This document shows positions 48,101 to 61,500 of a DNA stretch of 64,000 nt, piece after piece. Source of the DNA: Acanthaster planci (lineage: Eukaryota > Echinodermata > Asteroidea > Valvatida > Acanthasteridae); assembly GCF_001949145.1 (NCBI RefSeq), contig NW_019091376.1, positions 123,867-187,866 on the forward strand, given 5' to 3'. How positions within the stretch are numbered: position 1 is the stretch's first letter; every line of letters starts with the position of its first letter. Below the pieces are notes generated by a model. The model was not told the origin of the DNA and searched no databases. It saw nothing but the letters and a program-made list of their open reading frames with translations. The position numbers and the translations under genes were made by a program.

Positions 48101-50067
48101 TCTTTAGCTTTAAAGATTATTCCTCATTGTTTGCAACTTTCAAATTATGTCATTGGATTTTTTGTTTTGCTTCCATGGTATGTTCTGACAGCTTTGGGTC
48201 CAGCACGGGTGGCAGTAGCCATGGCAGGGAAGTTTGCTGTTAGCGGGGCTTTCAGCCACATCTACACATATTCATGTGAAATTTATCCTACGGTTGTCAG
48301 GTTTGAACGCTCTTGATCTTCTCACTGCAGTTTTCGAACTACTTGACATTAGAGTAAAGTTTTAGGGTGAAATCTGTTTTAATTTGTCTAGATATTGCTA
48401 CTTTTAATTAACGCCTCACCCACATATTCTGTCTTGATTGACAGAGAGATGGTCATGTGGCATTCGCTAATTTTGTTATCTTTCTTTTCACGGCCAAAAG
48501 AACTATACCCGCAGTAACCACAATACTGTGCATGTAGCTGTACAGTACCAATACCTAGTGCACACGACCACTAGCATTCATTGCAAATACACTGGTGATC
48601 TGTGCTTTGCGTGCATTTAAAAGTGCTTGCTCTGTACAGAGTTGAGTTTACTAACGTTTTCCTGATGAACCTAGTTTGGAAAAGTGCCTGAACATTTTCA
48701 ACACATCTATCCTTCGAATAGACACAGGTCTGCCTTGTAGTGCGTTTAGATCAATGAAGCATTTAATGCTTGAATCAAGCAGAGTTTCTTGGGAAGTGTT
48801 ATAAAATTGTTTCTTTTTGTGATGAAGTAAATCTAACCTATTCGAAAGAGTACAGGCTGTCTCCGGAAAACAGAATGCTCTGTGGATAACCTCGGGAAGC
48901 TAGTTTTGCTATAATTCAATCGAAAGATAGTAGCTTAATGACTCATGAAGCTTCGTCCCACACTAACGGTAGAGAGAGAAGCAATTTAGGGAAAAGACGT
49001 TTAGAAGGATGAAGACGCGGGTTCTTATACAAACAAAACAGTGCCTTTATACCAGGATTTGAACCCGAGAAATTGTGGTGTAAGTAAAGGAATGTAATCA
49101 TGTAATTACCAACCGCACTACTGATGTCTTGGATATTGAAAGGGCTGATGCTGTGGTTCCTTATTTGCAGGAGTATCGGCATGGGTATGTCTTCCATGGT
49201 GGGGCGTATCAGCGGCATTCTCTGCCCCATCATTCTGCTCCTTGGCAAGTACTGGGAACCGCTTCCTCTGTGTGTCTTCGGTGGCAGCTCCTTACTGGCC
49301 GGGACACTGTCGCTGATGCTGCCAGAAACCTTGGGCTGTGACTTGCTGGACAGTATCGAAGAAGGGGAGGAGTTTGGAAGTACGTCTCAACTATGTATTT
49401 GCTGATATGAGTTGCTGCTCCGCGTCACCAGGCTCGGGCGGGAACAATCGCTGACAATTGCTGATTGCCATAACTGGCAAAAATCTCTTAGCTTCATGGC
49501 AACACAGCATCACACAGCAATAAAATAACTTAATTAACAGACGATAAACAGCACAATAAAACGCACAGCACAAAAGCAGAAACAACAAATGCAACAAAGC
49601 CAAATAAATGGCACAGATAGAACTAGACAGTATTCGGGAATAATGTACAAGAAACACAACAAAGCAAAATCTGAACACCATCAACTTAAACGTTTCTTTC
49701 GATTGCCAGTATATCATCCGTCCTGTACTGCATCCCTTTATTCCAGCGGCGAAATGGATTTGAAATTCTTGCCGATTTTTAAAGTTTTATTTAGAATTTG
49801 GAAGTTGTCCCAAGAACGTGGACGTGTTTTGTTTTTCTTAATATCGGTAGATGTTCTTCATTTCCGTGTACGATAATGTTCCGTAACAAGTGAAATGAAA
49901 TCCCCTGAATATATTCTGTTCGGTTACAACCCTTTCTTGCAGAGGGCCAGGGATTTCATCTGTTCAGCAAGAGTGACCCGGATGCCACCACCACCGCTAC
50001 CCATCTTACCAACTACATGCCTCTGTCGACGCTCGACAAACACTCTGATGAGACCGTGTCTGTTTGA
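42183..50067 (+). CDS. SLC22-family organic ion transporter, tandem copy B
   Basis: Exons: 42183-42584, 43264-43367, 44394-44548, 44979-45147, 45930-46080, 46364-46458, 46644-46852, 48192-48300, 49171-49379, 49943-50067 (1728 nt, 575 aa plus stop). Exon lengths equal copy A except exon 5 (two codons shorter) and exon 10 (one codon shorter), and every intron phase is the same, so this is a direct duplicate. It keeps the six loop cysteines, the three glycosylation sites, DWLGRK, PESPRWLISKGKF, ERIGRR and PETLG. The tail again ends VSV, a possible PDZ-type terminus shared by both copies (inference). Residues differ mainly in TM1 (MQGPSACQ against IQLPTACQ), in the exon 2-4 membrane segments and after PETLG. 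Parts of exons 1, 7 and 9 are nearly identical to copy A while introns have diverged. Intron 7 hosts the THAP/SWIM inverted-repeat element. Confidence 0.93.
47019..47166 (+). pseudogene. THAP-domain N-terminal fragment, frameshifted
   Basis: It begins MAKHCSVP, the classic THAP start (C-x4-C zinc ligands). After a one-base frame change near 47041 it continues YGNHEGRSSPEISFHRFPKN (47047 on) and then KQWIVKIKQDEGPLF, the usual THAP spacing of HxFP and W. The frame ends at a possible donor (AAG then GTAGAT, 47167). The later Cys-x2-His pair is absent. THAP zinc fingers bind the termini of P-type transposons and also occur in host factors; here the flanking inverted repeats favour a transposon origin. 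Confidence 0.6.
47544..47703 (-). pseudogene. SWIM/YqaJ-family protein N-terminal exon fragment (tentative)
   Basis: On the minus strand from the ATG at 47703 it reads MAINGRDLSVVPKITFGF, then about 17 residues, then GKGFKYFSEAYI. A possible donor GG|GTAATC follows (47543). The DLSVxPKxTFG start and the KxxxFFxxGxx-like stretch resemble the N-terminus of SWIM-zinc-finger and YqaJ-exonuclease proteins that are expanded in marine invertebrates. That comparison is from memory. The upstream leader lies in the inverted repeat. Confidence 0.4.
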
Positions 50068-52556
50068 AATTGTTTAAGTCGGTTTGTTACGCGACAAGTA
50101 ACGTCTGTGTGTCGGCTAGTTTTCTCCGAAGGCATTTCTAACGACAGGAAAGACTATTTGTCCCATAGGCCCAGCTTTTCGAAAGCTTAAACTCACTTTC
50201 GATGTAGTGAGATTAACTTTTCCTGTCTTTCTCTTCTCTGGTATATGGTTGTACATAATACTGATTCTACAGTTTGACCGATCCTTAAATATATTTTCAT
50301 ATTCAGTTCATTTGAATATTTTAATTGTTTTATGCTTCCATACTTTTGTCGAAGCCTTTTAGAGGCCATTATTCAAGTTCATTTTGTGTGGTCATGGTTC
50401 CTTTTCTCATTGAGATACATTTACCTGTTTATGATATTGAAATATCCTTTGTGATACTTTGTGCTCAGGCTTTCATGGTCGTATACGAGTCAAACGTGAG
50501 GTACTTAATGTTCATGCAGTTAGACAACTTCCATTCAACTATGTGGGCTGAACCTCCCCTTCCAAGCTGCACGTTACAAAGACTCAGAATGGTTGACAGG
50601 TGTTTCAGCGGTCCTCTTTCTGCGCTATTGTTCCCACTGTGTTGTCCTCAACGGCCCTATCGGCTTCTGCATTCCCAAGTTCCTCGTCCCCTTTTACGCT
50701 CACAAGAGCAACAAACTAACCGAAGAGGTCGGCCTGTTTACAGAGCGGAACTAAAGCTTTTCTGCTTTTCTTTATTTTAGAGGTAAGCTTTTCTTTATTT
50801 AGATGTAATCTGATGTGTATTGCCGTAGTTAGAGACACACATTAAACACGAAGACTTCATCATTAACATTTACACATGTACAGTGTATATATTTTGTGCT
50901 TCCATTACGCCCCTGCAGGGAGACATACTTTCCTTCACTTCATTTTCAATGTGACGAAATTTACAGTTCTTGCAGATTCTCGATCATTAAGAGTGCACCG
51001 TACCACGTGAATATGTCATCATGATAGGGCTTTCACCTGTTAAAAGTGTTCATCCAATAGGCAGTGGGAGACTTTGTTTGCGTTGGTGGATGGTTCAAGG
51101 TGTCTAGTTCCAGTGATAGGAGTAATGACTACATGTGCTCATCACTGGAGGTATTTTTAGCTGGTTTCTGACCGCAGTTCGGAGCTGGATGGAGACGGTG
51201 ATGGTCGACAGTTGGTCTTGCGCTTGCTCTTACTGGAAGATTTGCTGAGTTTAGACATTTTGTCTTAAAGATTTTACTTATTCAGTTTTAATTATGTACC
51301 AGTCACACTCCTTAAAATAAGGAGTGTAACTGGTTACATAAAAAGCTTTTTAGGGTTTTCGTCCTACATATTCACAGCCTCACTAAATTTGACACAAAGG
51401 AACATATTCATCCAGTAATTTTCAAGGAAAGAATAGCCTTTATTTTTCAATTTCTTTTAAAAATAACATCTTGAAAATAAATAGTTGCCTGTATGTACAC
51501 AAAGAAGGTGGAATTGTTGCATGTCTTAGAAATTGAGAGGAAACTTCAAATTGTCCAAGGCTGAGCTAACTACATTTAATTCCAAACAATTAAAATAATG
51601 AGTATGCACAATCGATCGAGCATAAATCCATGATTCTCTGAAAAATTCCACCTTACAGTGGTCAGATTGAATAGTGTTTGTTTCACTCAACTGTTACTTA
51701 AATACACGTAGTTTCAATCTTTCAGTACTTGCAAATTGCAATAATGAATTATTTAATTATAAAAGCATAATTATCAATTTTCAGAGAGAAAGTAAAGATT
51801 TAGGATTATATTTCATCCAATCTCCGAAGTCTTTTTTCTCATTCGAACCATAATGTGAAAGGCTGGAAATGGGTGTTTGGATGTGAAGTGCTTTTGACAG
51901 GTCGAGTTCGTTCAGCATTTTTAATTTCTGCTATCTCTTCACCTAGTCCAGTTGTCAGGGCTAAACCTTGAGTACTTAGACACTGCTAGTTTATTTATAG
52001 ATTGTGTACATGCCCCACATTGGAAGCAGGTGCGGGGTGAGCAGGTGGGAAGTAATCAAATAGACTTTGCATAAATTGAGATGCAGGATGATGATTCCAC
52101 CTTGCTGGTAATTTGATCGGTCTCACTCTCTTATGAATTGACTCCCTCAGGGGTCTTGACAATACTGATGCACTAGATATTCTTATATTTTGTTGTTGAC
52201 ATTAAGAACTGACCCTTGACGGTACACAAGTGCTTAATTTGGGTTTCCATGGACTGTAACTTTCTCTGAAAGTTATATCTTCCACATGCTTGCTTGTCAG
52301 TTTGTGAAAACCGCAAGTACATGTATTCCACAGCGCATCAGTGTTCACAGCGTCCATGCACAAGCCTCTGGCAATCTCCGAAGCCCAAATTTTTGCGCAC
52401 TTTTCATAAAGTGTTCGCACGCACGTTTTTTTAGTTCATGAAAATGGTGATGATTTAATACCTGAGTGGTGCACTGAGGCTGTGTTCAAATTGTGGAGTC
52501 AATGATCATGGAAGCAAGCCCTTTGGCCCATGTTGTTTGCAATGTTAGCCACTCCG
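50068..52556. other. Spacer between convergent SLC22B and EDEM2
   Basis: It contains 3' flanks of both genes, a coding-like stretch at 50541-50747 that I could not assign, a strong hairpin at 51297-51337 and a possible EDEM2 poly(A) signal (AATAAA on the minus strand, 51990-51995, about 560 bp after the stop). Confidence 0.5.
51297..51337. repeat. Short strong hairpin
   Basis: GTACCAGTCACACTCCTTA pairs with TAAGGAGTGTAACTGGTTAC across an AAA loop, with only one or two mismatches. It could be the remnant of a fold-back element or a structure beyond the EDEM2 3' end. Confidence 0.7.
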
Positions 52557-55500
52557 TCAAGGTTCCATCATCTCCCCCATCATGGACCACCTGGCACTGA
52601 ACGGCTTGACAGAGCAGTTGTAGCCCTGGGGTAGTCCACCCAGCTCCCGTTGGTCCTGGCCGGCCTGGTTGATGTAATCCAGGACAAAGTCCAGCCTCTC
52701 CTGTTTGCCTCCCAACTTCTTCATCATGTTCTCAAAGACGGCCAGCTCCTTGCCTCGCTGGCAGCAGTCCAGCGCCGCCGTGCTGATCGGGTGAGCCTCT
52801 GTGTTGAAGATGTAGCCCCCGGAGTTCAGGACGCACTCCCCGTGGGGCGTCTGGATGATGTCCCCGCGGCCACCGGTGTTGTGTATGAAATTGTCCGGGT
52901 CGAAAAGGAGATACAGGTACTTTGTCGTTTCGGAGAGGAAGAAGGACTCCATGCGATTGTCAAGTTTGTGGTTCCGTACATCTTTCACCTAGGGTTTGGA
53001 AGAAAAAAATAACAGGCTCTGCAGTTGGATTTTTATCTAAAATATAGAACTTTTATTAAAGCTCTGTTATTATGGTCCAGCCTGAACAACATGGCCGATA
53101 CAGATGGGGATCCAATGTTACATTGCCTCTCATTTCTTTAATCTTGTTTCAAGTCCTACCCAAGCACACAGGATATTGAGTTCTAAGATGCACATTTTGA
53201 ATACAAAACCAAATGACTGAATGTCCCCATACTTTGAGCAATGATATGCATGTGATCATTTAAAGCTCATGTGTGACAGCCATAAAAGCCGTGCAAGCTC
53301 AGACCTTCCTGTCAGCACTGAAATACCCCGCAAGCAGAACTTCATGGATGTCGTTGAGCAATGTTACCAAACTTACACTGGCATATCCGCAAGGTGTCCA
53401 GGCACTGGTTTCTATCGATGTTAGGATATCCCGTCCTACTTCCAGGAGGTAGGGATCCTTCGTGGCTTGGTACAGGACCATCACACTTTCTATTAACTCT
53501 GTCAGGCAAGAAAATTACCATAAACTGTTTAGTATTGTTGTGAAATTACTCAACATGAACTATTGATTGATTATTAGTTAATGATTATTGGTTATTTCAG
53601 GTATTGTTACCTGACAGCGCGCTCTGCAATTATTCGCTCGCGTCTTCGCCACTTCAGAGTGCATTGACAGTGCACAGCTGAGTTACCACTGCATGCGCGC
53701 TAACAAAACCACATGTAAACAGCGCGCACTTGCTTGCTTGGTTATGCTAGCACCCTCTTGCGGTGAGCGTGAGACACTAATGTTCGCTACGCGGCACGCT
53801 GTTTTGTTCTACCTTATATGACTTATTAGTACATGTTATGATGGAATGTTTTGTTCTTAATTCTCTGTAAAAGCAAGCCCAACCTGTATAAATAGCCACG
53901 CTAGATTGTAGATAGAGAGTTTGTGTTCTGACCTTGCACCATTCGGATCTGTGCCCGGAATTAAACCAGCTGTGAAGTACAGATCTGTGTGACTGCCCTT
54001 TTATTTGCCTGTTTCAACGGTGAACCCGTGACAGTATTTTTCAAATCAGTCTTTGGGAAGATTTCATTGTGTTCCAAATGAATGTAGTAAGGCAAGGGAC
54101 CAAGGATCTGTTTTGAGAAGGAAAGCGGGTTTGTGCTTCAAGGGAAGTGCCAAAAAATTTGAAAAAAACTATGTGGAGAGGATGGGAAATAACGGAGCAA
54201 AGTAGCAGTATGGGTCCATTCATGACTTTACACAGTCTAACATTTACGATGTTCCTGTGTCTATAGTGAGGACAGTTTGGGGCAAGTGCCGTTCTAGATG
54301 TTGGATTCTGTTACATTAATTGCTAGTGTTCTGAAAAATATCTTTTTGGTTCAATGACGATGTTTGAATTTGATCTGTTCCCCCCCATTTGAATGTAGAA
54401 ATTGATGCAACCGCATCATGATTGCATAAAGTATATTGCTAAATGTAACAGTAAGTTTCATGAGTGAATTTAACAATGTTAGGGCCACTGCCTCGCCGGA
54501 ATTTATAGGCTAAAAAAAAATGAAGCAAGATAACTTGTGCAGCAGCATGCATTTTGTGAAAAAAAAAATGTGCACTGGTTGGCTCGTCACAAAATAGATA
54601 ATACCTGGTCTCAACGGGTAACCTTCTCTTTTGTCGATGACCTTGCTTGTCACAATGTTATAGAACTCCGGCGTGAAGCCTAACTGACGCCAGACCTGGT
54701 GGTAGTTGTGCAGTGTCTTTATGGCTTCGTCAGTTTGGCCCAGTAGACTCTTAAAGGGAAGAGAGAAACAATGCTCTGAGAGAAATTCCCTGTGTCTTGC
54801 TTGCAGTCGTGGCAGGAACGAGCACGCTTGCATTTCGTGTGTCTGCCCGCTTCAAGTACAAGTGGCAAGCAATGGACAGGAGAAAAACTTGGCCCGTCTT
54901 TCTCTCATCCAAACAAGGTACTGTTAGCAGGCAAGCGCAGATTTGGAATTTAATTTTTGGGGGTTCCAAAATTTTTATGGGGGGGGAGGAAGAGTGTGGG
55001 ATTTTAAAACCTATTACAGCCTTTCTTGGGGTGAGAAATCTAAAATTGGTGCATTTTTAAACACTTTGAGAGGGAAATAAAAAAAGAAACAAAAATCATC
55101 CTTTCCTTGTATTTCAAAAACAAAAAAGTGGCCTTGTTTTTCAGGGGGGGGGGAAAGCTCCTGTTGCCTCCCCCCAGGGCTAGCAATGTTGACAGGTAGC
55201 AGAAGTATTACACTTCCAAATGACACCATCAGAACAAAGAGTGTTCTTTCTAAGTTAGGAGAGTGTACTGACAATTTGCATATTTACATTAGCTGGTAGC
55301 CCGTCTACAACTGGTGTACAATATGTGATTCTTACCTGTACTCCAGGCCAAAATGCCTCCAGTGACTGGAATACAGGCATGGTGATCTGACCTTTCTTCA
55401 TGTTGACCCACATGTACCAGTCATCCCTTTTCATGAGCTGTTTAATTAACTTCTCGTATTCTGAAACAAATAAAGGAGAGACGACACAATGGCAAAATCT

Positions 55501-58500
55501 TCACAATACAAAAAGGCTCCAAGTTTCTGGCATTTTGCATGATTGAATGACTGCAAAGCAGACATTATTCGATGTCAATTCCACTGCTGCAAATGTGAAG
55601 CACTTTGGTTAAAAATGCCATCTGCTCCGAGAGAAACAAAAGAGGACGTGTTTTTTTTAAGTACTCATTTGAGTACGCGTTACGAATTTATTCCTTAATG
55701 TATAGTCTTTGCGTACACGCAGAATGTGAGCAACCCCCCGCTTGGAAAACTTACTTCTGTCTGTCTTTCTTCCGCCGCTTGGGGGTGCACTTCAACTCAG
55801 GGCAGATTCAAAACCTGATAATATTTTTCATGCTGGTTAAAAACAGTGTCGGGCGATTTAACGTGCAAGCTGGACACCCAGTTCATATCAAGTACTGATA
55901 CATGACTTGAAAGACAGTCTGCAAGTTGTTGGGGAATCTAAATTTGGAAAGAAGTGCACAAAGCAAGCATGAAAGTTACCCCAGAACTTGTCCAGCAAGT
56001 CTGTGTTCCCTAGCAACAAGCCTCCCTTGACAAGGTACTCAAGTAGCGAGTCTACGCCTGCGCCTATCCCAGAATCCATCGCGGTCCACTTCTTTGTCAG
56101 GACGTCGATGTGGTTGCCTAACTGAGGTTGCCAAACAACAAAGGACACATTCAGGATGATTGTTAAAATGAGGAGCTGTGCGTTGTAAACACACACACAC
56201 TCCAATGCTTCAAATATGCAATAGATCAAATATTTCTGTAACCAACTGAAGGTAGGCATGTTACTTGTGACTGCACTTTATTGTTTTCTGCTCGGCAAAT
56301 GAGTATTTCTGCTTTTGTTTTACGCAGGGAAATGCATTAGCTTGCTTGCGTATGGAGCTTGCGTATGGAGCAAGCTGGAATCCTTACTCTATCATTGAAT
56401 TTAATAACAAGCAATATAAAAATTATCGCTCCAAATCATTTGGCTGTGATCATTTCCCAATGATGAAGTGTATTTAATTCTACCATGTCAACAAACAACC
56501 ACTAGGAAGAAGAAACAAAATACAGCAAAGATACTGATAGTTTAAAGAAATACCAATTCATAAATTTTGATCATTTTTTCCTCACAAAAAAACAAATCAT
56601 GTCCAGTAAAGATGAGTAAATGCTCTCACCAAGCATCATTCTGAAAAAAGTGTGTTTAACAATCAGTTATGACCGCAGGCAGGTAGAACAAATCGATGGG
56701 TGGACTGACATGTATGATTTCCAACATGGAAGGACAAGCAATATTCCTACCAATCCTATGTCTGATCGGCACTGCCACAGTGCATTCAGAGCTTTGAGAG
56801 CCGCTTCCTCAAAGATGGGATCTCCAGTCAGTCTGCTCAAGGTGCCAAACTCCACGATGTACGTCCCCACGCACGCCGTGCAGGTGACCGGGGTCTCTCT
56901 CGGGGGGACACCATAGGCCAGGTTGACTGTGCCGTAGGGCATACCGGTTGGGGTGTCAAAGGCTGCAACGATGGGCGATGCAGAAAATTTTTTGGGGGGG
57001 GGAGAAACTCAGGGAAACTTGGGTAGAGTTGGAGGAAAACTTTCTTTTAATTTATCCTGCTTATTGCCTTGATGTTCAATTCAATACAGGGTGGATTAAA
57101 ATTCATGGCAATGACATCTTCATGCTGCTTTTTCAACACAATGGAAATCACAATACACGTACATGTACAACCATCTACTGTCATGTGGCAGAGCTTTTTG
57201 CACACCAGAGGAGATAAATGGTACTGTGGCAAATTTACGAATTTAATTTAAGATTCAGTGAATATTTTTTCAATTAACAGTCCAATTTGGGTGTTGTTTA
57301 AAGCTTTGCATAAATGTACAACAATGTGTTGATTGCGGGTATGCCATGCCAACAATTTCTTTAAGAAAGAAGTATTGGCTCTGAGAAGAGCCAGTGGTGA
57401 GAAAGGCCTCAACGTTTGAAACAGTTTGCTTTGTTCGTTTCTTTTAGAGAAATGCAATTGTGTGCCCTTCATGACATAATATTAAAACCATAAGTCAATA
57501 TTTCTTTTGTTTTTTAAAATCCAACTTCATATTCTGCATGAAATATTGTCTTCTGCCGTACCTGGTAAGATTCTCCTAGCCACTCGATCAGCCAATGTGA
57601 GCAGTGGGCCCTTACAGGGCCATCCGGGCTCCAACTCCACCCCAGCCCTATGAGACAACAGGTGCGCTGACAACAACCCTCCTACAACTGAAAAAAACAA
57701 ACAAATTGTGTTTAAAGCAGGACGAACTATGTGTACCCAATTTAAAACTGATTAAACAGAGGGCAATAGGCTAAGCCAATTGCTACTTTATATGTTTCAA
57801 TTTAAGATTTAGGATTCTTAAACTTTACTGGACTTCATGGGAAACTGATGTATTTGCTGTTTGAGCATGGAATTTTGTACGTCGAGGTTTTTTGGTCTCA
57901 GATTTTGTCAGCCCTCGTCCATTTTGAACTGGACACAATTTTACGAGCTGCACTGACATCATGCTCCTGAAATACGCAAACACCTTACTTCTGCCAAGCG
58001 AAACCTTGATAACCTTAAATTGGCTTTAATTTGCTGCCATCCTTTTGGAAAAAATAGTTTCCCACATTTAAGGCTTTGATTTTGTTTTGACAACACATGG
58101 TACCTGTTCCGGGATTGATATATAACTAGATGGCTTGTGGGTGTCACATACTAAGCAATTGCAAAAAAGGCATAGAAAATGTGGGCATGAAAGCCATTAA
58201 AGACATGCACTCTTAATTAATGTGCCTTTTGGCAACCTGACATGAGTGATCAGCTGGAGCAGCATGACAGAACAGTGCCTCATACATGTCATACGCAATG
58301 TGTAATCAAGAGATGGCGCATTTCTACACACACTGGTACACGTCAATCCAGCATCTGCAGTGATAAACCTCCGCCTTGAATTTTTCAGCAATGCTTTATG
58401 CCTGACCAGCAGCAAAGCACCAGTTTAAGACAACTAGCAATGTTCTAAATACAGGGGCTAACCTCTGATGTTGGTTTCAAACACGGACACGTTGATGTCC

Positions 58501-61500
58501 TCAGTGAAGTCCAGGTGATTCTGTAGCAGTGTGGCCACTCGGCGGAACTCGCTGTGGTTCCCCATGATGGCCAGGGTGTCCAGGGCATCGATGAGGGTCA
58601 GGGAGTAACTGACAAGGGAAAGGATCAAGTGAAGATATGACCATAATATGTGAGGCTTTGAAAAGCCGTGCAGCTTTAAATAAATCTTGCTGATCTGCAA
58701 ACGGAAAAAACCTTGCCTCTAAAGCGTCAGTAAGTACTTAACTGGGTATATGAATTAAAGATATGGGCATTAGTGTCTTTAGTAGTTTTGAAAGCACGTC
58801 CAGAGTGTTGTGTGACTAAAGTTGTTGCTGAAAGACAACCAAAAACAGACAGCCAAAGACAAAAACAACAACTCTCCACCTCATCCTGCGAAATTTTAGC
58901 ATTAGAAAACATTAAAAGTGTTCAGTTTGGGTCAAGCCTACATCACGCATGCATGTACATGTACGTGTATAATTTCCAAATTTGTTGAAATGTCAATAAA
59001 AGCCAATTTTAGATACATGTATCAATACGCCTTTTGCAAGTTAAATTTGAATGAAATCTGTTACACTGAGCTCTTTAAAGTCACGTGAACATAACAATTT
59101 GAATTCTCCATACTAAAACCACTGTTGCTATACCTTGTGATTTGGGGCATGCTTTGCTTAGTTACATGTACATACATTTACATGTTCATGTATATGTACA
59201 TAAGAGACACCTTGTAACAATACACTGTTCTCAATGGAAAAAGAAGGGCACAAAGGAACCAGTCCATTCCAGAGATTGCGGTCGCTATGCAAAAGCTTGC
59301 CCTGAATCACAAGGTATGGCAACAGTATCTTTATTCTGGGGAATTCAAATCGTTTTGTTTATGTGCAATCACATAACTCTTTGTACCAGATTTTAGTCAA
59401 ATTTAACTCGCAAAAGGCTTATTTCAATGAGCTAATTCAGCATTCTAACAGCACATGCCCAAACTGAAGCAAGTCTAAGGTCATTCCCGAACAGCATTTT
59501 TGCAGGTATGAGGTCGGTCCGATCAGCATGATCAGCTAGGTTATATACCCACTCTTGCTTTGTTCTTGAATAACTTTGCTGTTTTTAATATTGGTCGTGG
59601 GGAGCCAATTTCTGAAAACCAGCACGTACGCATCATGGGCACATGTGTACATACACTACTCAAAAAAGTTAAGGACCACTTTTTATTTTGTGCATACTTT
59701 TTTATAGGAGATATTTTACTGCTGAAAATGTGCATTTGATGTTTTGAAACATTTTTAAATTTTTTATTCCAATGCGAACACCATCTAGACTAACAAAAAA
59801 TGAAAGAACTAGATCCCACTTGTTGCTTGAAAAAAATTACAAGAAAAAAGTGGTCCTTAACTTTTTTTGAGTAGCGTATTTTAAGAAGTACCGTAAAGAT
59901 ATGTGTAGTTAATGGAATTCACCTTCCCCATGAGTCCATACCATCACAGGTCAAAGGTCGCAGTTCATCATATGGGAAGGCATTATTCAGGTAATTCTCA
60001 TAGCCATGGTAGAACATCGCCCGCGCCCTCTCTCTACAATTTTAGTGGAAATTGGAAAAAGAAAAAAAAAAGCAGTGGATATTTGCAGTGGGAAAAAATT
60101 CCGTACTCATTTGCCACTTCTTGACATTGTTGAACCCTAACGATTTTAAACAGAGACAACAAAATAATTAGGGGGGCTGGAGACGTAAACGGGGGCTTAG
60201 TAACTTAGGCGGACAGGTTTAAAAGAAGGCAACCATTTCAATTTCACGCCAAAAAATGGCATGTTCAACTACCCAACAATTTCAACTGATTCACAGGTGA
60301 GTCTTTTACACATTACCTACACGTAAGTCTCTAAGCAAATAATGGTCCTGGGGAAGTGGACAATGAGTATGGAATTATTCCACACAATGACCTATCCCCG
60401 TGAGTAACATATTTTGCAAGTTTTGCACTGACACAACTGAACATGTGCAGTGAGAGTTTGGGGTCTAAAAAATTTGATACTTTTCTTTGTCTGGTTTTAC
60501 GAATAAATTGCCACTGTCACTATGAATTCCCAAATTGGAACTAAGAACTAATGTCATGTCAGACTTTTTTCCCTTAAAACCCTCCACAGCCACAAATCAC
60601 AAAAAATGTGAAAATTGAAATGTCTTGCAACTGAACTTGGGATTTAATTTAAAAGAGTAACAATTAAATGGATTTGAAATATGGGATAGGCCTACATTTA
60701 ACATGATTAAGAAAAACCTAGACAGAAACATTATCAATATCATGGTCATGGTTAAATGATGGTGGTCAGGTTGATGAAGCCATTTATCATGTTTATTAAA
60801 TATCTTGTGGACATGGTGCATTTTTATTTCCCTATGGATGGTGTAAGCCTGCCTGCAAATGCCATGAAATGCATTCTTAAATGTTGGCCTACTCTCACTT
60901 TATTACAACGGGAAAAAAAATGGGAACCATTTTACCTTAATACCCCACCTGACTTGGTCACGAACCACAAAATCTTTGGAAATAACTACATGATCATTCA
61001 GTTGTGTTCAGAATTCTTAAACTGCTTGGCACAATATGTCATTTCCAGATTTATTTCAGTAACACTGGTGAAAAATTGGGCAGAAAGCAGGCCAAAATTC
61101 GAATACTTTGTCAGGATACAGTGCAGAAACTTTCTAATGAAGACTTCCTGACGAAAGTCTTAATATTGGAGGTTGTGCAAAGTGCTTATACTCAACAATC
61201 ATGGCGTTTGTAAATTTCAGGACCCTGTTCCTACAATAGAATGAAACTTACTTTTAAACTTTAAAACTCACACTACTAGATTACACTCCAAGCTACATCT
61301 GTAAATAACTGCAGGATTAATTAGGTGAAAAGAGGGCAGGGTTTTGATTTACATGAATGAGGGAGATTCTGGGGTAAAAAAACTACGGAAACCGTGTTCA
61401 GTGTGTCAGTGTCAGAACATATGGTAAGAAAGTTGCATTTTCTTCTTATTTACGGATCTAAATTCACAAAAAATAGGGTCCAAGTACATGTACATGTACG

